Below, piece by piece: positions 1-10,420 of a DNA stretch of 16,969 nucleotides; position 1 is the stretch's first letter; every line of letters begins with the position of its first letter. This DNA comes from Ichthyophonus hoferi. Taxonomy: Eukaryota; Opisthokonta; Ichthyosporea; Ichthyophonida; Ichthyophonidae. Below the pieces are notes generated by a model, which was given only the letters and a program-made list of their open reading frames with translations, was not told where the DNA came from and did not search any database. The stretch is from assembly GCA_002751075.1 (NCBI GenBank), contig NAOQ01000041.1:225826-242794 (forward strand). The letters run 5' to 3'. The position numbers were made by a program, and so were the translations under genes.

Positions 1-32
<32 letters not shown>
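1..32. repeat. (TA)n microsatellite at window start
   Basis: Uninterrupted TA dinucleotides from base 1, so the true length is unknown. Confidence 0.95.
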
Positions 33-35
<3 letters not shown>

Positions 36-494
36 AGCAAACATCACCTCTTATCCCCAATTCAAAAGGAATAATTCTTTGTTTATTTAGGTTACCATTA
101 TGGTCCCATACTGTTCACACACTACACATGATAGCTAGTGGTATGATCTGCGTGTTTTCCTCGGGTTGGGAGTGTCCGATCAACGTTTTACAATGAACAC
201 GTTTATTGTTGTTACACATGATTCGTCACTGGATTGGATGAATACATCTTATCTCTTGTAATCTGATAGGCATTTAGTCTTCTTTCCTTGTATCCTGTAT
301 GCTGGTAGAGAGGGGGATCTTTTGTACTCTGTATATTCCCACCGCGTAGAGTACACGACTATAAACATTTAGTCCGCCACATGTCGTATTTGCCTCTTAA
401 ACGTATTTATTATGGATGTTTGCTACACATGCAACTTGGCGTGTTGACCCGGCCCGTATCCTCCGTGGTTGACCCGTTTATACTACCCATACAG
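33..494. other. AT-rich DNA before the first accepted exon
   Basis: No convincing coding stretch apart from the weak candidate at 309-345. It is probably intron or 5' part of the PDZ gene, because the exon at 495 opens in mid-codon. Confidence 0.6.
309..345 (+). CDS. Possible further 5' exon of the PDZ gene
   Basis: Bases 309-345 lie between a TAG acceptor and a GTAGAG donor. They read RGIFCTLYIPTA in the phase (2 out) needed by the exon at 495. No branch-point-like element is obvious and the frame is short, so this may be chance. Confidence 0.25.
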
Positions 495-532
495 ACTAGT
501 GAGGATCCAGGCACCATCTTTGCCGATTTCTA
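495..532 (+). CDS. PDZ gene exon 1 (first accepted)
   Basis: Reads LVRIQAPSLPIS after CATACAG, with a GTAAGT donor in phase 1. The next exon supplies GA to make an arginine codon, and the joined reading runs on without a stop. It opens in mid-codon, so an earlier exon is required. Confidence 0.5.
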
Positions 533-1093
533 GTAAGTCTATGTTATTAAGACCATATAGTTGTAGAGTAGGTAGAATGGTATTGTTGCTTTCACTCTGG
601 CCGATATAGGAGTTATTTTGACGGCCTCATCGTAGATATTATGATAGTGTGGGGTATGGGGAGGCTAGAGACTGACGCTAAAGCCAGGTCTGCATAGGTA
701 GATAGGAAACTACATGTAACATTACCTGATGACTTATATAAATGACCTCTTAGTGGGAAGGGGTATGTATCTGAATACGTGTAGGAATGAACTATATGCT
801 TACCTATACTGTAAGAAACAAATTTGATCTCCGCTATGAGTATGATTATACACTACCATTTATCTCGAGGGATGAGTTGTCTTGGATCATATTAGTGACT
901 GTTCATCTCTACAGCCCCGTGCCCTGTGAGACACTAGATATTGGTGTTGAAAGGGAGCGCCAATTACTAATGGAGTTCTATTCCAACGCTATGGTATAAT
1001 TAATTTATTCTGCAAACTCGTTATCTTGTTTGCACCCTTTATGCATGCACATACACACACACGCATACATACATACATACATACATACATACA

Positions 1094-1129
<36 letters not shown>

Positions 1130-4100
1130 TATTATCTTTCCTTGTCTATTTCATGGCTTCTCGTTTCTTAATTTTGCCATTATTGTTATTGTATATGGAC
1201 GCCACCTTCTGTAGTTCAAAATATCAGTATTTGTTTTTGTAGAGTTTGCTATTTTCAAATGGTTAATGGTGTCACTTCATATTGAAGCAATATACCTTGC
1301 ATTGTTGATACTTCTATTCGGATTATCACTGGTGTATTTTTTTCTGTTATTTAATAAGGCTATGAATGGTTTGATGAAAAAGGTTTATGGGCCAGATAGT
1401 AATGATATTGCTTATATTGAAAGCCAGTATTTGTTTTGATTAAAAGTGTTGAACACAGGTTGTTGTTATATGTTATTATGGTGTATCTTTAACATAGTAA
1501 GTACACGCAGCGCTAGAACATATGAGTGTATTAAACTCCACAATATATATGCATTATGCTTCATATACAGGAATATGTTCTTTCATTGTACTTACACACA
1601 CATCTCTTGCTGTAATCTCTTCTAGGAACTATTGGTTGTCAGGCATACACGTCACCATCGCCATCACTTGGAGGTAGGGGATGTGGTACTTAGTGCAGAA
1701 GGAGGGCGTTCCAAGATCCTGGGGCCCACCTTACCAGGTCTAGAGGGCTTACTGGATGGACAGAAGGGAGGGAAGGTTGCTTTGGTCTTGCTACGCACTG
1801 TAGTTTTGACGGTAGGTACTTGGATATTTAGATATGATAATAGCCTAGGATAGGGTGGGATAAGAAGATCATAGGGCAGTCTGTCAGTGAAAATCGAAGG
1901 GCCATGAGCAAGAGAGATACTATGGGGCTATAGTACGTGGCTATATTCCTACCTCCAATCCTTTATACATTGATTTGAGTGGTCGTAAACATTATGATTA
2001 CCTAGGCTAACACATTGCACGGCAGAAGAAAAAGGGCGCCTCAAATACTGACCTGGATAATATTAAGTTTAGGTAAGTAATAGGGATAGCGAGGGGAATT
2101 AGCAAGGGGAAGGTAAATATGCATCAGTGACCAAAGAGGAAGTTGTTTGCTTAGGTGATGTGGCTACTAACGTAGAACATATTGAACAATACATAGTACA
2201 CAAGAGCTCAGTCGCATAGATTGTGATTTTGTTGTAACTTATGACTGAGATCCTTCCTAACCGGGGGTGGGGCGGGGTCTTGCAGTATATGTTACGACAA
2301 CACTACTGGGGTCGCTGCTGTAAGCCATATCCTTGCCCTAGGCATTATATCTATTTCTTTCCCCACCTCTTTTTGTCTTTTTGTTCTCTTTTTCTTTTCC
2401 GTTTTCTCTCTCTCTCACATTTTTTTTTTGACTTTAGGCCTAGTCGTACTCAGCAATTCATTCGGAAATAAGGAGATCGTTCTGGCGTAAATATGCATAT
2501 CCAAAGGCAGAATATATATATTATTTGTATTTGTATTTTTCTAGTCTATACCGATAGGGAGAGGTAGGAGAAGTGGAACAAGACCCACAAATCATTTAGT
2601 CTACATGAATTACTTATGTCAGATATAGTCTCTATTGTACCATTGTATCGGGACTGCCACACATATGTTCCTACCGATCTTCCAACTATATTTCATTTTT
2701 GTTCGCTTTCCGTTTCTCTTTTTTCCTCGATACCAATATTCAAGCAGTGGCTTTAATTTTGTCAACACTAACATAGCCCTATACACCTATACATACTACA
2801 GGGTAAACAGGGACCATCGACGGTATGTGTGGTGGATGCTCGTAGGGATGACAAGCTGTGTATAGGCGATATTGTATACTTTGCAGGAGCTCCGGTGACC
2901 TCTGAGGCTAATTTGAGAGCTTCGGTCAAGCATGCCTTGGATGTTGCCGGCACAGTTACATTATATATAAAGAGAAGAGTGCTCTTTGATGTTAAAAAGG
3001 TATTGAGGTAGAGTGATTAGGTTTATGTATGGTCTGTGTGTGGGCATGCGATAGGACTGTAATGATTTGTAAATAGGTGCGGTAAAATTACATGTATGGT
3101 TGGTTGTACAGAATATCGAAGATATATTTGCTTCGTAAATTATATTTCTTTAACATGTAAATGGTGGTTTATGAAGTCAACCTTATGTATGCAGTAACCC
3201 ACCTCATAATGTATTACCTACAATTGATTGTAAGCAAATGTAAGGCTACCCGTGCCTCTCCTACCTTGTTTCCTATGAGTGGACCTGGCCAATTACCTGT
3301 GATATGTTTGATTGGTTTTGCAATTGTGTTTACATATCCGGATAATGTGGTAGTCTGTATGTTGATTTATTTAGTTAGGCGATGGGGGGTTCATAGGATT
3401 ATAGGATCCCCACTATCCCTACCATATGCACATACGATGATTGGCCTGTTTTATCATATCGCCTGACTCGTGCTATTCTTTGTATGCTTACAGCTTGGAG
3501 CTACAGGCTTGATTCCGGTGATTATGGGGTAGGTACTGCATATAGTTGCCATGTATCTGTTAGGGCAATACCTGCGTGATCTGTATACATACAATGTGCC
3601 TTTGTTCAAGGCGGACTGTATATATTCGGGTAAATTGGCTAGTGATTCATCAGGCTATGTTTTATACCTAACCGCTAACCCTAGGCATGCGTGATATTTC
3701 ACCAACCCATCCTTTGCCCTATATATCTATATTTGGCTCTATACACGTGGTTACCCTTCTGCTAATGTTACTCTGTCCTATTAGTTTATTGGCCACATGT
3801 CGCATGATTTCATCTTTAGTAATTCTTTTTTATTGGTTTCAACTTTTTCTAACTAATGGAACAATGTAGAACTCCAAGAGAAAGAAGTTGTCAAGATAAT
3901 AGCTTGGTATGTCATTTTTTTTCTTTTTTCTTTTTTTTCCGCATGTTTCTCTACTTTTTGTTCATGTTTTCCATTTCCTACCTCTACGTATGTGTTCTAG
4001 ATAAGATATAGTTAACTTGCTTGGGTTACTCATTGAGGGTATGTGTCTCGTTCATGTTTGAATATTCTTGTATAATTTGCAATTATCCCGAGGTACATTA

Positions 4101-6321
4101 CTAACTCCTGTATGGGGACAAACCTTTCTTAATGACAGGTTCTAGCCCTCTCTGTGTTTATACCATTACATTTCTGTTGAACTGTATATTCCTCTTTGTT
4201 AGCCTCTGTCTATTTTAGATTTACTATTTAACTTTCTCTCTTTCTATAAATATAAGTACAAGTATCTCCTTTACTTACTTTGTTACCCATCTCTGACCTC
4301 CATATACAACACATATGTGCAAGTACAGCCCCTAGTTGTCCTACGCAGTAGCGTGCAGGGCTTGATGCCCGGTGATTCCCTGGTGAACATTGTGGACCTC
4401 CGTGAATATCCACTGTATGGAGGGAACGATCCTGAGACGTTCAGAAAAGAGGCCGTATACAACATGGCATTCCTTCAAGAAATTTTAGATTACTCTATAG
4501 GAGTTCCTTTGGAGTTTGAGTGGACTAGTAAAACAGAAACTTTGGTTGTACAGGTGTGTGTACAAGTATGGATTGAGGGTGATTATTATCAATGCGAATG
4601 TCAAATGAATGTGTATAAATATACTACCAAGATAAGCCCACTGATAAGAGTGGATACGTATAGGAGAGAAAGTGAAATTGGAGATGAGAGAGAAAGTTTA
4701 TTGGATTTTTGGGATAAATATATAACTGGAATATCTATGGATCTCATACATTGCATATTCAATTGTATATATATATATATTGTTTTTATTATTATCATGC
4801 ACGCTGACAATACTGATGGTAATATAAGCTGTCTGAGGTGGTATAACATTGGTATATCCCGTGATAAACATTATTGCAAAGCAACCAACTTTGCCATTGT
4901 GTACAGGAAAAAGTGAAGCTAAAGCCCCGAGAAGTGGCATCCATTCTCACATGGTTGTCTGCCGTCCATCATGAATATCCCGAGGTATGTTTATGACCTC
5001 TATATCTTGTTTATATTACATATAATAGGCCTTGGGTTGTGGGAGCCAGTGACCTAGTTAAGAAGTTTTATTTCAAAGGAATAAGTATATTATTGATGAA
5101 AGATCAAATGTATTACTCTTCCTTGTATATATGCATATAATCAAAGCATTATGTGTAGTATATATGGCATTCTGATCACAACTGAATAGTTAACTCACAC
5201 CGTATTTTATGTAGCTGAAGCAACACCTTCGCTTCAATGCTCTACGTCTGCTATCGCAATGGGATGTACTCCTATACACATCCGTCTACGTTCTCTGCCA
5301 GTTACTGGGATTGTCTTGTCTGGCCAGCTCGTTTTTCTTGGCCGTCCCCTTTTTCTTCGTATCTCCTCTGCTACTTAAATTTTTTACCATCGTTCCCTCT
5401 CATCCATCATTGTTGTGGCTTATGATTCTGCTAGGGCTGTCATGGGTTATACAGTATGGGGACGATGACATATCGTGGTTGTATTGGCTGCTCCATCAAT
5501 CCCTATGGGTTGCATTCCAGGCAGTGATGTATACGAACTTCCTTTGCCCCGGTGAGTACAGAATTATAGCATAATATAGTGTGATACAGTATGATATATT
5601 ATAATATAGTGTGGTAATTGCCCATTACTAATATCTCTCGTACCATACAACTACTGAGGGGATCACAATCAATTGTCCATGATTTTATTTAATAGAATCC
5701 CTCTCTTCAATATTTCAATGATTTTGCCTGACATTCTTCTCTCATTCTTACTTTGAACTTTTATCCACTTTGATAGCCAATTGAAATGATTTTTTAGGTT
5801 CACTATCTGTGGCTTTAAAATAAGACTGGGTTGGACGGTTAGTATTGGTACCATGCCTGGTTACTTACCTTCGAAATTGGACTTTCAACCAAATTACTGG
5901 TCAGTTACTGTTCTAATTTTGAGATGGTTTATGGTGATTGTAAAGTATTCTCAGCATAGTATGATCAATCATCTATGATCTAAAATGTTTTTACATGCAC
6001 AGAAACGGCGTGTAGTTGATTTTACATATATAATAACAGGCATGAACTGTACTGGTCTTGGCATTCATATATTTATATGATAGGTCTTGTCTTAGTTTTC
6101 TATGATAGCTACGCAACATCAAGAATATTCACTTCCATGGCATATTAACCTTTATCAATGGGGAAGGGAAAAAAACAAAACGAGTAATACTGCGTATGTT
6201 TCTGTTGTGTTTTAACTCTAACATCCTCTCAGATGAGCCCGCTACAAGCATGATAGAACCAGCCGAGATTGAATTGCCCTTAGATGGATTCACCTATGCT
6301 GAAACAACAAAGAAATCATGA
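495..6321 (+). CDS. Multi-PDZ-like membrane protein, at least 12 visible exons, 5' end missing
   Basis: Exons: 495-532, 785-993, 1626-1811, 2026-2072, 2286-2319, 2802-2999, 3494-3528, 3870-3906, 4329-4553, 4907-4984, 5215-5551, 6233-6321. All junctions are GT...AG and the phases agree throughout, giving 503 residues and TGA. Residues 1-82 are unrecognised. PDZ-like modules follow, each centred on a GD: 83-144 (LEVGDVVL), ~145-237 (LCIGDIVY) and ~238-336 (LMPGDSLV). Residues 337-372 form a linker, 373-474 hold about four hydrophobic segments, and 475-503 form an acidic tail. PDZ modules usually bind peptide tails or internal strands; bacterial-type ones accompany proteases, but no protease motif is visible. 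I do not recognise the whole architecture and give no function. The exons at 1626, 2802, 4329, 5215 and 6233 are firm; the shortest ones rest on phase and splice sites. More exons may exist 5' of 495 and in the long introns. Confidence 0.8.
785..993 (+). CDS. PDZ gene exon 2: unrecognised domain
   Basis: 69 codons, residues 14-82, including NKFDLRYEYDYTLPFISRDE and ILVTVHLYSPVP, then a charged helix GVERERQLLMEFYSNAM. It looks like alternating beta strands and then a helix. Acceptor GTGTAG, donor GTATAA (weak), phase 0 out. I do not recognise the domain. Confidence 0.6.
1049..1131. repeat. (CATA)n/(TA)n microsatellite
   Basis: A CA run, about 15 CATA units and then a short TA run, inside the intron between 993 and 1626. 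Confidence 0.95.
1359..1432 (+). other. Exon-like stretch inside the intron before PDZ-like module 1
   Basis: After TAATAAG the frame AMNGLMKKVYGPDSNDIAYI stays open and looks less biased than its surroundings. No donor was found that restores the phase between 993 and 1626. It could supply the missing first strands of module 1, or be chance. Confidence 0.2.
1626..1811 (+). CDS. PDZ gene exon 3: PDZ-like module 1
   Basis: 62 codons, residues 83-144. ELLVVRHTRHHRHHLEVGDV starts with a His/Arg cluster, followed by VLSAEGG, LEGLLDGQKGGKVALVLLR. This matches the C-terminal half of a PDZ fold: G-D, strand, helix (LEGLLDG) and last strand (KVALVLLR). The N-terminal strand and binding loop are not obvious and may lie in an unseen exon. 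Acceptor TTCTAG, donor GTAGGT, phase 0. Confidence 0.8.
2026..2072 (+). CDS. PDZ gene exon 4 (47 bp): start of PDZ-like module 2
   Basis: Reads KKKGASNTDLDNIKF with phase 0 in and phase 2 out. The acceptor GGCAG has a CTAAC 17 bases upstream and the donor is the consensus GTAAGT. Joined to the next short exon it gives IKFSICYDNTTG, a plausible first PDZ strand. Confidence 0.55.
2286..2319 (+). CDS. PDZ gene exon 5 (34 bp): PDZ-like module 2, continued
   Basis: Reads S-ICYDNTTGVAA, phase 2 in and phase 0 out, so it bridges the exons at 2026 and 2802 exactly. Acceptor TTGCAG, a CTAAC about 30 bases upstream, donor GTAAGC. Confidence 0.55.
2438..2486 (+). other. Exon-like stretch after a long pyrimidine tract
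   Basis: A pyrimidine-rich run (about 2351-2429) leads to TTGACTTTAG and the open frame LVVLSNSFGNKEIVL, then GC|GTAAAT. The splice signals look good, but the phases (1 in, 2 out) do not fit the exons at 2286 and 2802. It may be an alternative exon. Confidence 0.25.
2802..2999 (+). CDS. PDZ gene exon 6: core of PDZ-like module 2
   Basis: 66 codons, residues 172-237: GKQGPSTVCVVDARRDDKLC, IGDIVYFAGAPVTSEANLRA and the closing strand VTLYIKRRVLF. It has the PDZ core GD-I-V-x-x-A-G-x-P-V and a helix with regular spacing. Acceptor CTACAG with CTAAC upstream, donor GTATTG, phase 0. An alternative acceptor at 2808-2810 would remove three residues. Confidence 0.88.
3494..3528 (+). CDS. PDZ gene exon 7 (35 bp): binding-loop segment of PDZ-like module 3
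   Basis: Reads LGATGLIPVIM plus two bases. GATGLIPV resembles the first strand and glycine loop of a PDZ domain. Acceptor CTTACAG, donor GTAGGT, phase 2 out, matching the next exon. Confidence 0.6.
3870..3906 (+). CDS. PDZ gene exon 8 (37 bp): PDZ-like module 3, continued
   Basis: Reads G-TPRERSCQDNSL, phase 2 in and phase 0 out, linking the exons at 3494 and 4329. CTAACTAATGG lies upstream of the GTAG acceptor; the donor is GTATGT. The other two frames do not give compatible phases. Confidence 0.55.
4329..4553 (+). CDS. PDZ gene exon 9: core of PDZ-like module 3
   Basis: 75 codons, residues 262-336: PLVVLRSSVQGLMPGDSLVN, then an enlarged loop DLREYPLYGGNDPETF, a helix (YNMAFLQEILDYS) and the last strands PLEFEWTSKTETLVV. 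The loop after the GD strand is longer than in module 2. Acceptor GTACAG, donor GTGTGT, phase 0. Confidence 0.9.
4907..4984 (+). CDS. PDZ gene exon 10: linker helix
   Basis: 26 codons, EKVKLKPREVASILTWLSAV then HHEYPE. It is a charged and amphipathic helix between the last PDZ-like module and the membrane part. Acceptor GTACAG, donor GTATGT, phase 0 on both sides. Confidence 0.8.
5215..5551 (+). CDS. PDZ gene exon 11: membrane domain
   Basis: 112 codons, residues 363-474, the longest exon of the window. After LKQHLRFNALRLLSQWD come about four hydrophobic runs: VLLYTSVYVLCQLLGLSCLA, a Phe-rich FFLAVPFFFVSPLLLKFF, LLWLMILLGLSWVIQ and LYWLLHQSLWVAFQAVMY. A short DDD loop separates the last two. 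Acceptor GTAG, donor GTGAGT, phase 1. Confidence 0.9.
6233..6321 (+). CDS. PDZ gene exon 12: acidic C-terminal tail and stop
   Basis: Starts with AT, completing Asp475, then EPATSMIEPAEIELPLDGF and a short end ETTKKS, TGA at 6319-6321. The acceptor CTCTCAG has CTAAC 17 bases upstream. The tail is acidic and probably unstructured. Confidence 0.9.
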
Positions 6322-6588
6322 GGGCACCTTTACAGTTGTATAAGAGGTTTTCATGTAGATTTTAGCTAGTACTCCATTAAATTGGTCCTCTTGATATTCG
6401 TTAAGTCGATTAGGCTCATTATTTAGATAGTGAATATCTGGAGATGGATGTCCAACTCGACAAGCCTCTTCCACAACCCACACCTATAATCCAAGTGGAT
6501 TACTGTATAGGACCCAAGAAATGTTTTTTTACAAAAAAAAATTATTTTACTTGGGGGAAAATACGTATCTTAAAAAATATTTAGTTTT

Positions 6589-6594
6589 AATAAA
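6589..6594 (+). promoter_or_regulatory. Candidate polyadenylation signal of the PDZ gene
   Basis: AATAAA lies 268 bases after the PDZ gene stop. The hexamer is common by chance in AT-rich DNA and its use in this lineage is unknown. Confidence 0.3.
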
Positions 6595-6716
6595 GTCAAC
6601 TGGACCCGAAAACACCACGGTCAATCCTGTGAATATGTACTACAGTGGGTGACACCCTAAACATTATATCTCAGAATTTCAATTAACCTATTGAAGGTAG
6701 TGTTGCAATCTTCACA

Positions 6717-6734
6717 TTTTTTTTTAAAAAAAAT
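6717..6734. other. T9A9 perfect palindrome in the convergent gap
   Basis: Nine T followed directly by nine A. A similar T7-AC-A9 stretch is at 6524-6541. Such tracts bend DNA or exclude nucleosomes and would read as T-then-A runs from either gene; any role in 3' end formation is a guess. Confidence 0.35.
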
Positions 6735-7766
6735 TATGATTTTTGATGTATGCTTTTCAAGTGACTTTATATAGGGCAATACCCATGCCATTACTGACCT
6801 TAGGGCCCCTTTATTGCACTACATTATGATATGTTTTCTGATTTTGTCAGAATATAGACATTGATCAGTCAGTACTTGTAGTTGGGAGACTAAATTTGTG
6901 GCATTATTAAATAAGAAACCATACTCTTCCATAAGGACATAGAGTTGTGGATAGTTGATTCTTTATCTAATATCAACATCAAACACTTGTTGGATATAAA
7001 TTATACACAATTCCTTCTGTCCTCTCTAGCCCACATATCCTCTAGGTATGTAACAACTGTGGTCCTTTAGTATCTTATATTGAACATATATAGGATTCCA
7101 TATCACTTTCAAAGTGATGCGACTTGGATTAGAAGGCTAACATATTAGTTAATTACTGTGAAGCCCAATCATTTCTATTTTGTATGGAATAAATTTAAGA
7201 TCTTTTATATTCTAATCAAATGAAAAAGTTATAATACTAATCAATAACTGGGGACTGTATAGGCTGTTATTTGGCATCATACCCTCACTCAATCCTAGTC
7301 TTTCTGAGACAGTATTTTGAATACAAAAACTCATCTGGTCCCTACCAGCAGGCACATTGGATAATAAGTGGCTAGAAATAAAAAGGAAGGCTTCATATGC
7401 TACATATTATATACTCTTGGTTTGCATTTTAACAAACTAACATTCTACTAAGAAAAAAAGTGATCTAATTGGAAAACTCCCAGACTGTGGTACAATAGAG
7501 CCATCAAGGTTTCGGTTATCTCAAGAAGTATTGTTTATATATGAACCGAGTGTTCAGACAAAATCACATCTCTTCCTATGTGCTATCAAATCATAAAATA
7601 AAATGTAGGTGCTACACAATGACAAGTTGATCCTGCAATAAGAGTGAGTTGTACAACGGTTAAATGGCGCTGTTAATATCATATTACCTATATGAATATC
7701 ATTCAGAACTAAAGGGAGAGGTGTGGCTTTACCTATGCGTATTTAACTATATATAACTAATATTTC

Positions 7767-7910
7767 TCAGCGCATTTGGCGTACGTGAAATTTTAGCACG
7801 AAATAGCCGGCTATAAGCATAAGAATACTGACTACAAACAATACAGTAACATCCATGACGTAGTTTTCTGGACAGAGCCCAAGCTTTCGCAAAATCTCCG
7901 TTGAGTCGAT
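7767..7910 (-). CDS. ABCG exon 19: last membrane helix and stop
   Basis: 47 codons and TGA (7769-7767). After LRKLGLCPENYVMD comes the final helix VTVLFVVSILMLIAGYFVL and a short basic tail ending VRQMR, as in other ABCG proteins. The acceptor CCACAG is preceded by a CTAAC that can act as branch point. Confidence 0.95.
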   Translation of the reverse strand: MDSTEILRKLGLCPENYVMDVTVLFVVSILMLIAGYFVLKFHVRQMR

Positions 7911-10384
7911 CTGTGGTTGGTTAGAATTTATGTGATTGTATGGGAAGAGGTGAAAGGTAATAAGTTAGTATCTCTGATGAAAAAATAAATAAAAGTGGCT
8001 CAGCCTTTATGTAGAATCAAGCACAAACTCGCTTAAAAGAAAGTATTTTAAAAATCCACAGGCCAGAACCTAAAATTACGAGATAATTTTAATATATACG
8101 CTAATAAAATTAACAGCCACAATACATGTATTACGTATATGCATATCTTACACAAGATACAATAATTAAGATATAAAATACGCAAGCCATCTAGTCAACA
8201 AAGTATGTTTAGATCATTCCCCCAGAAATTATTATATAAGAGAACACATCCTGGAGAATTAATCAGTGAACAGGGAGGGAGGAGGGTATATATTGAAAAA
8301 AAAAAATGAAAAAAATGGCAAGGCCCATTAAGATGGAAATGCATGTAGTGGGTACACGCTTAGTAAGCTTCAACAGCAAGGAATAGAAATGATGCAGCGA
8401 GGATCACCGGAAAGAGAAAGGCTAGAAACAGAGGGACTTACATCAGCCGCATCAATATCTCCATATACATTGCCAGATAAATACTGCCCGTCAAGCTCAT
8501 TCACGGCTAGGGCCTCATAACCATAGTAAAAGAATGAGAGGTAATGAATCCAAGAGAGCCAAGGCGGCATGGAGTCTGGACGGGGTAAAAAAAAAGTATT
8601 TGTAAGTAAATAAGAGAATATGCAGGCAAATATATATATATACAATATGTTGTGATCTGTGCATGATGCTAATATTCAACAGGTTAGAAATACCAATTAA
8701 TAGTTAATACACTGAACTAAGTGTGTGTGTGTGTTTATATTTCCGTTCATAATCGCAGCTAGAGGTGTAAAACAATGAGGAGATGAAAGTCACCTTTGTT
8801 ATTGAAGATCGGAGTCAGCATAAGAGAGAGAAGGATTACAAGTGAGGCCACAAGGTTACCAGTGGCAGGGCGGCTTGTGACCAAGCCAATGAGCATGCAT
8901 ATCCTGTGGGAGTTATGTTGTCAACATCTAGTGTGGCATAAGGATAACGAGGATAAATCACTTCAAGCACACCATGTAAAATATATTCATACCAATGATT
9001 AACCTGTCACATTGTCACGCATAAGCCTTCAAAACTTTGCGCTTCGACTTAACTTCGGCATATTAAGGATGTATATTTAATCAGTAGATAGGAATAACAC
9101 GAGTAAGAAGCATACCAATGTGTATTATTAACAACCCCCACCCCTTCTGAAATATAGGTCTCTGGCTATGTATTTATTTAACATCATAAAAAAAGACTCG
9201 GTTAAGTATCATAACACTTATAAAGATAACAATATAAACAAATTTTCCTTTTCTGTTTCACTTGTACTATCAAAACGAGGTGTTGGAAATATGCCATTAT
9301 AGTCCCATAGAGAATTCACTGTCTATACAAAAAAATGATTTATAAAGAAACAGTGAAAGAGAGAGATCAACCCATATAATGAGAGTGAGACCTAAAACGA
9401 AAGAAGGAAAAAACTAGAAAAAACTAATATATATATATGTACATATGTGTGTGTGTGTGTTCGGAGAAACTAGATACTTACGCAGAAGCACAGAGATTGA
9501 CTAAGACAAGAATAGCAATAAATCCCAGGAAATAAGCCGTGCCCTCCCGTAGTCCAATCATAAAGTACGCAATAGTCCCCATCACCATGGGGGGGAGAAT
9601 ACGGAGAGGGATAATATCAAATAGAACCTAGGTGAGGAAGGAGGATGAGAGAAAGAGAGAGAGAAGAGGGATAATATCAAATAGAACCTAGGTGAGGAAG
9701 GTGTATGAGAGAAAGAGAGAGAGAGAGAGAAAGAGGTATGCATATATATGTACATTTAGACAGAAAGGCAGGGTTGGAATGTGGCTAATAAGCAAAAGGG
9801 TAAGTGGATGTGGGGGTACATAAGTGTGGTCAGCTACCAGCTACAGGCAAGGAGAAGTAAATAGAGCGTGCTAGGAGGGTCCATAATAAAAGGCTTACAC
9901 TCAGCCTATCGGCATCCCTATTAAATATGTATTCGGATATAGGGGTAGGGTAGGTATAGGAGTGTAGGGCAGAGACTAGGCCATATCCTGGGATGTTTTA
10001 GTCATAGGTAATAACTCAATACCATTACTCGGATAGATAATAGACCTCCAAAACCTAGTTGCAAAACCCCCTAGAAAGCATTCACAAAGCAAACCTGTCA
10101 TACACGTAACCCTTTAATACATCCCACACCTTGCCCTGCATATCCATTGCGGCATACCTTCTGTAAATAATACGTGCTTGGAAAGTAGAATCCATTGGCA
10201 CGTTCGTGCATATAAATGATTCTCTCTGAGTAGAACATCTGAAGGAGGGTGGGGTTTTAATATCAGGGCCATTATACGCGTACAAAGAAATACTTACTAA
10301 AATTACACAATGATATGTATACAGATGTTGCTAGCGGAAAAATAATCTAAATAATATACAGTAGATATCGCGTCAAAATGTCAG

Positions 10385-10420
<36 letters not shown>

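Larger units (their letters stand above)
6322..7766. other. Intergenic region between convergent gene ends
   Basis: About 1.4 kb between the two TGA stops, AT-rich, without exon-like or RNA gene structure that I can see. It must hold both 3' untranslated regions and polyadenylation sites. AATAAA is at 6589-6594 on the plus strand, and TTTATT (AATAAA on the minus strand) at 6810-6815. Confidence 0.7.

Noticed and set aside
3161-3466. 101-codon open frame, hydrophobic, inside an intron of the PDZ gene
   Set aside because: It lies between two accepted exons, shows no family motif and has the base composition of intron. Its hydrophobic character follows from T-rich sequence.
3611-3629. 19 bp micro-exon (RTVYIR) between PDZ module 3 pieces
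   Set aside because: Its phases also fit, but the exon at 3870-3906 fits equally, with a CTAAC element and a better donor.
495-6321. Site-2 protease or HtrA-type protease
   Set aside because: PDZ-like modules and membrane helices suggested it, but no HExxH, no GNSGG-like serine motif and no conserved DG motif was found in the visible exons.
6322-7766. tRNA, small RNA or transposon in the convergent gap
   Set aside because: I found no cloverleaf, target-site duplication, terminal inverted repeat or coding stretch there.
8796-9002. 68-codon plus-strand frame
   Set aside because: It is antisense to ABCG exon 17 and its intron; the minus strand carries the family motifs.
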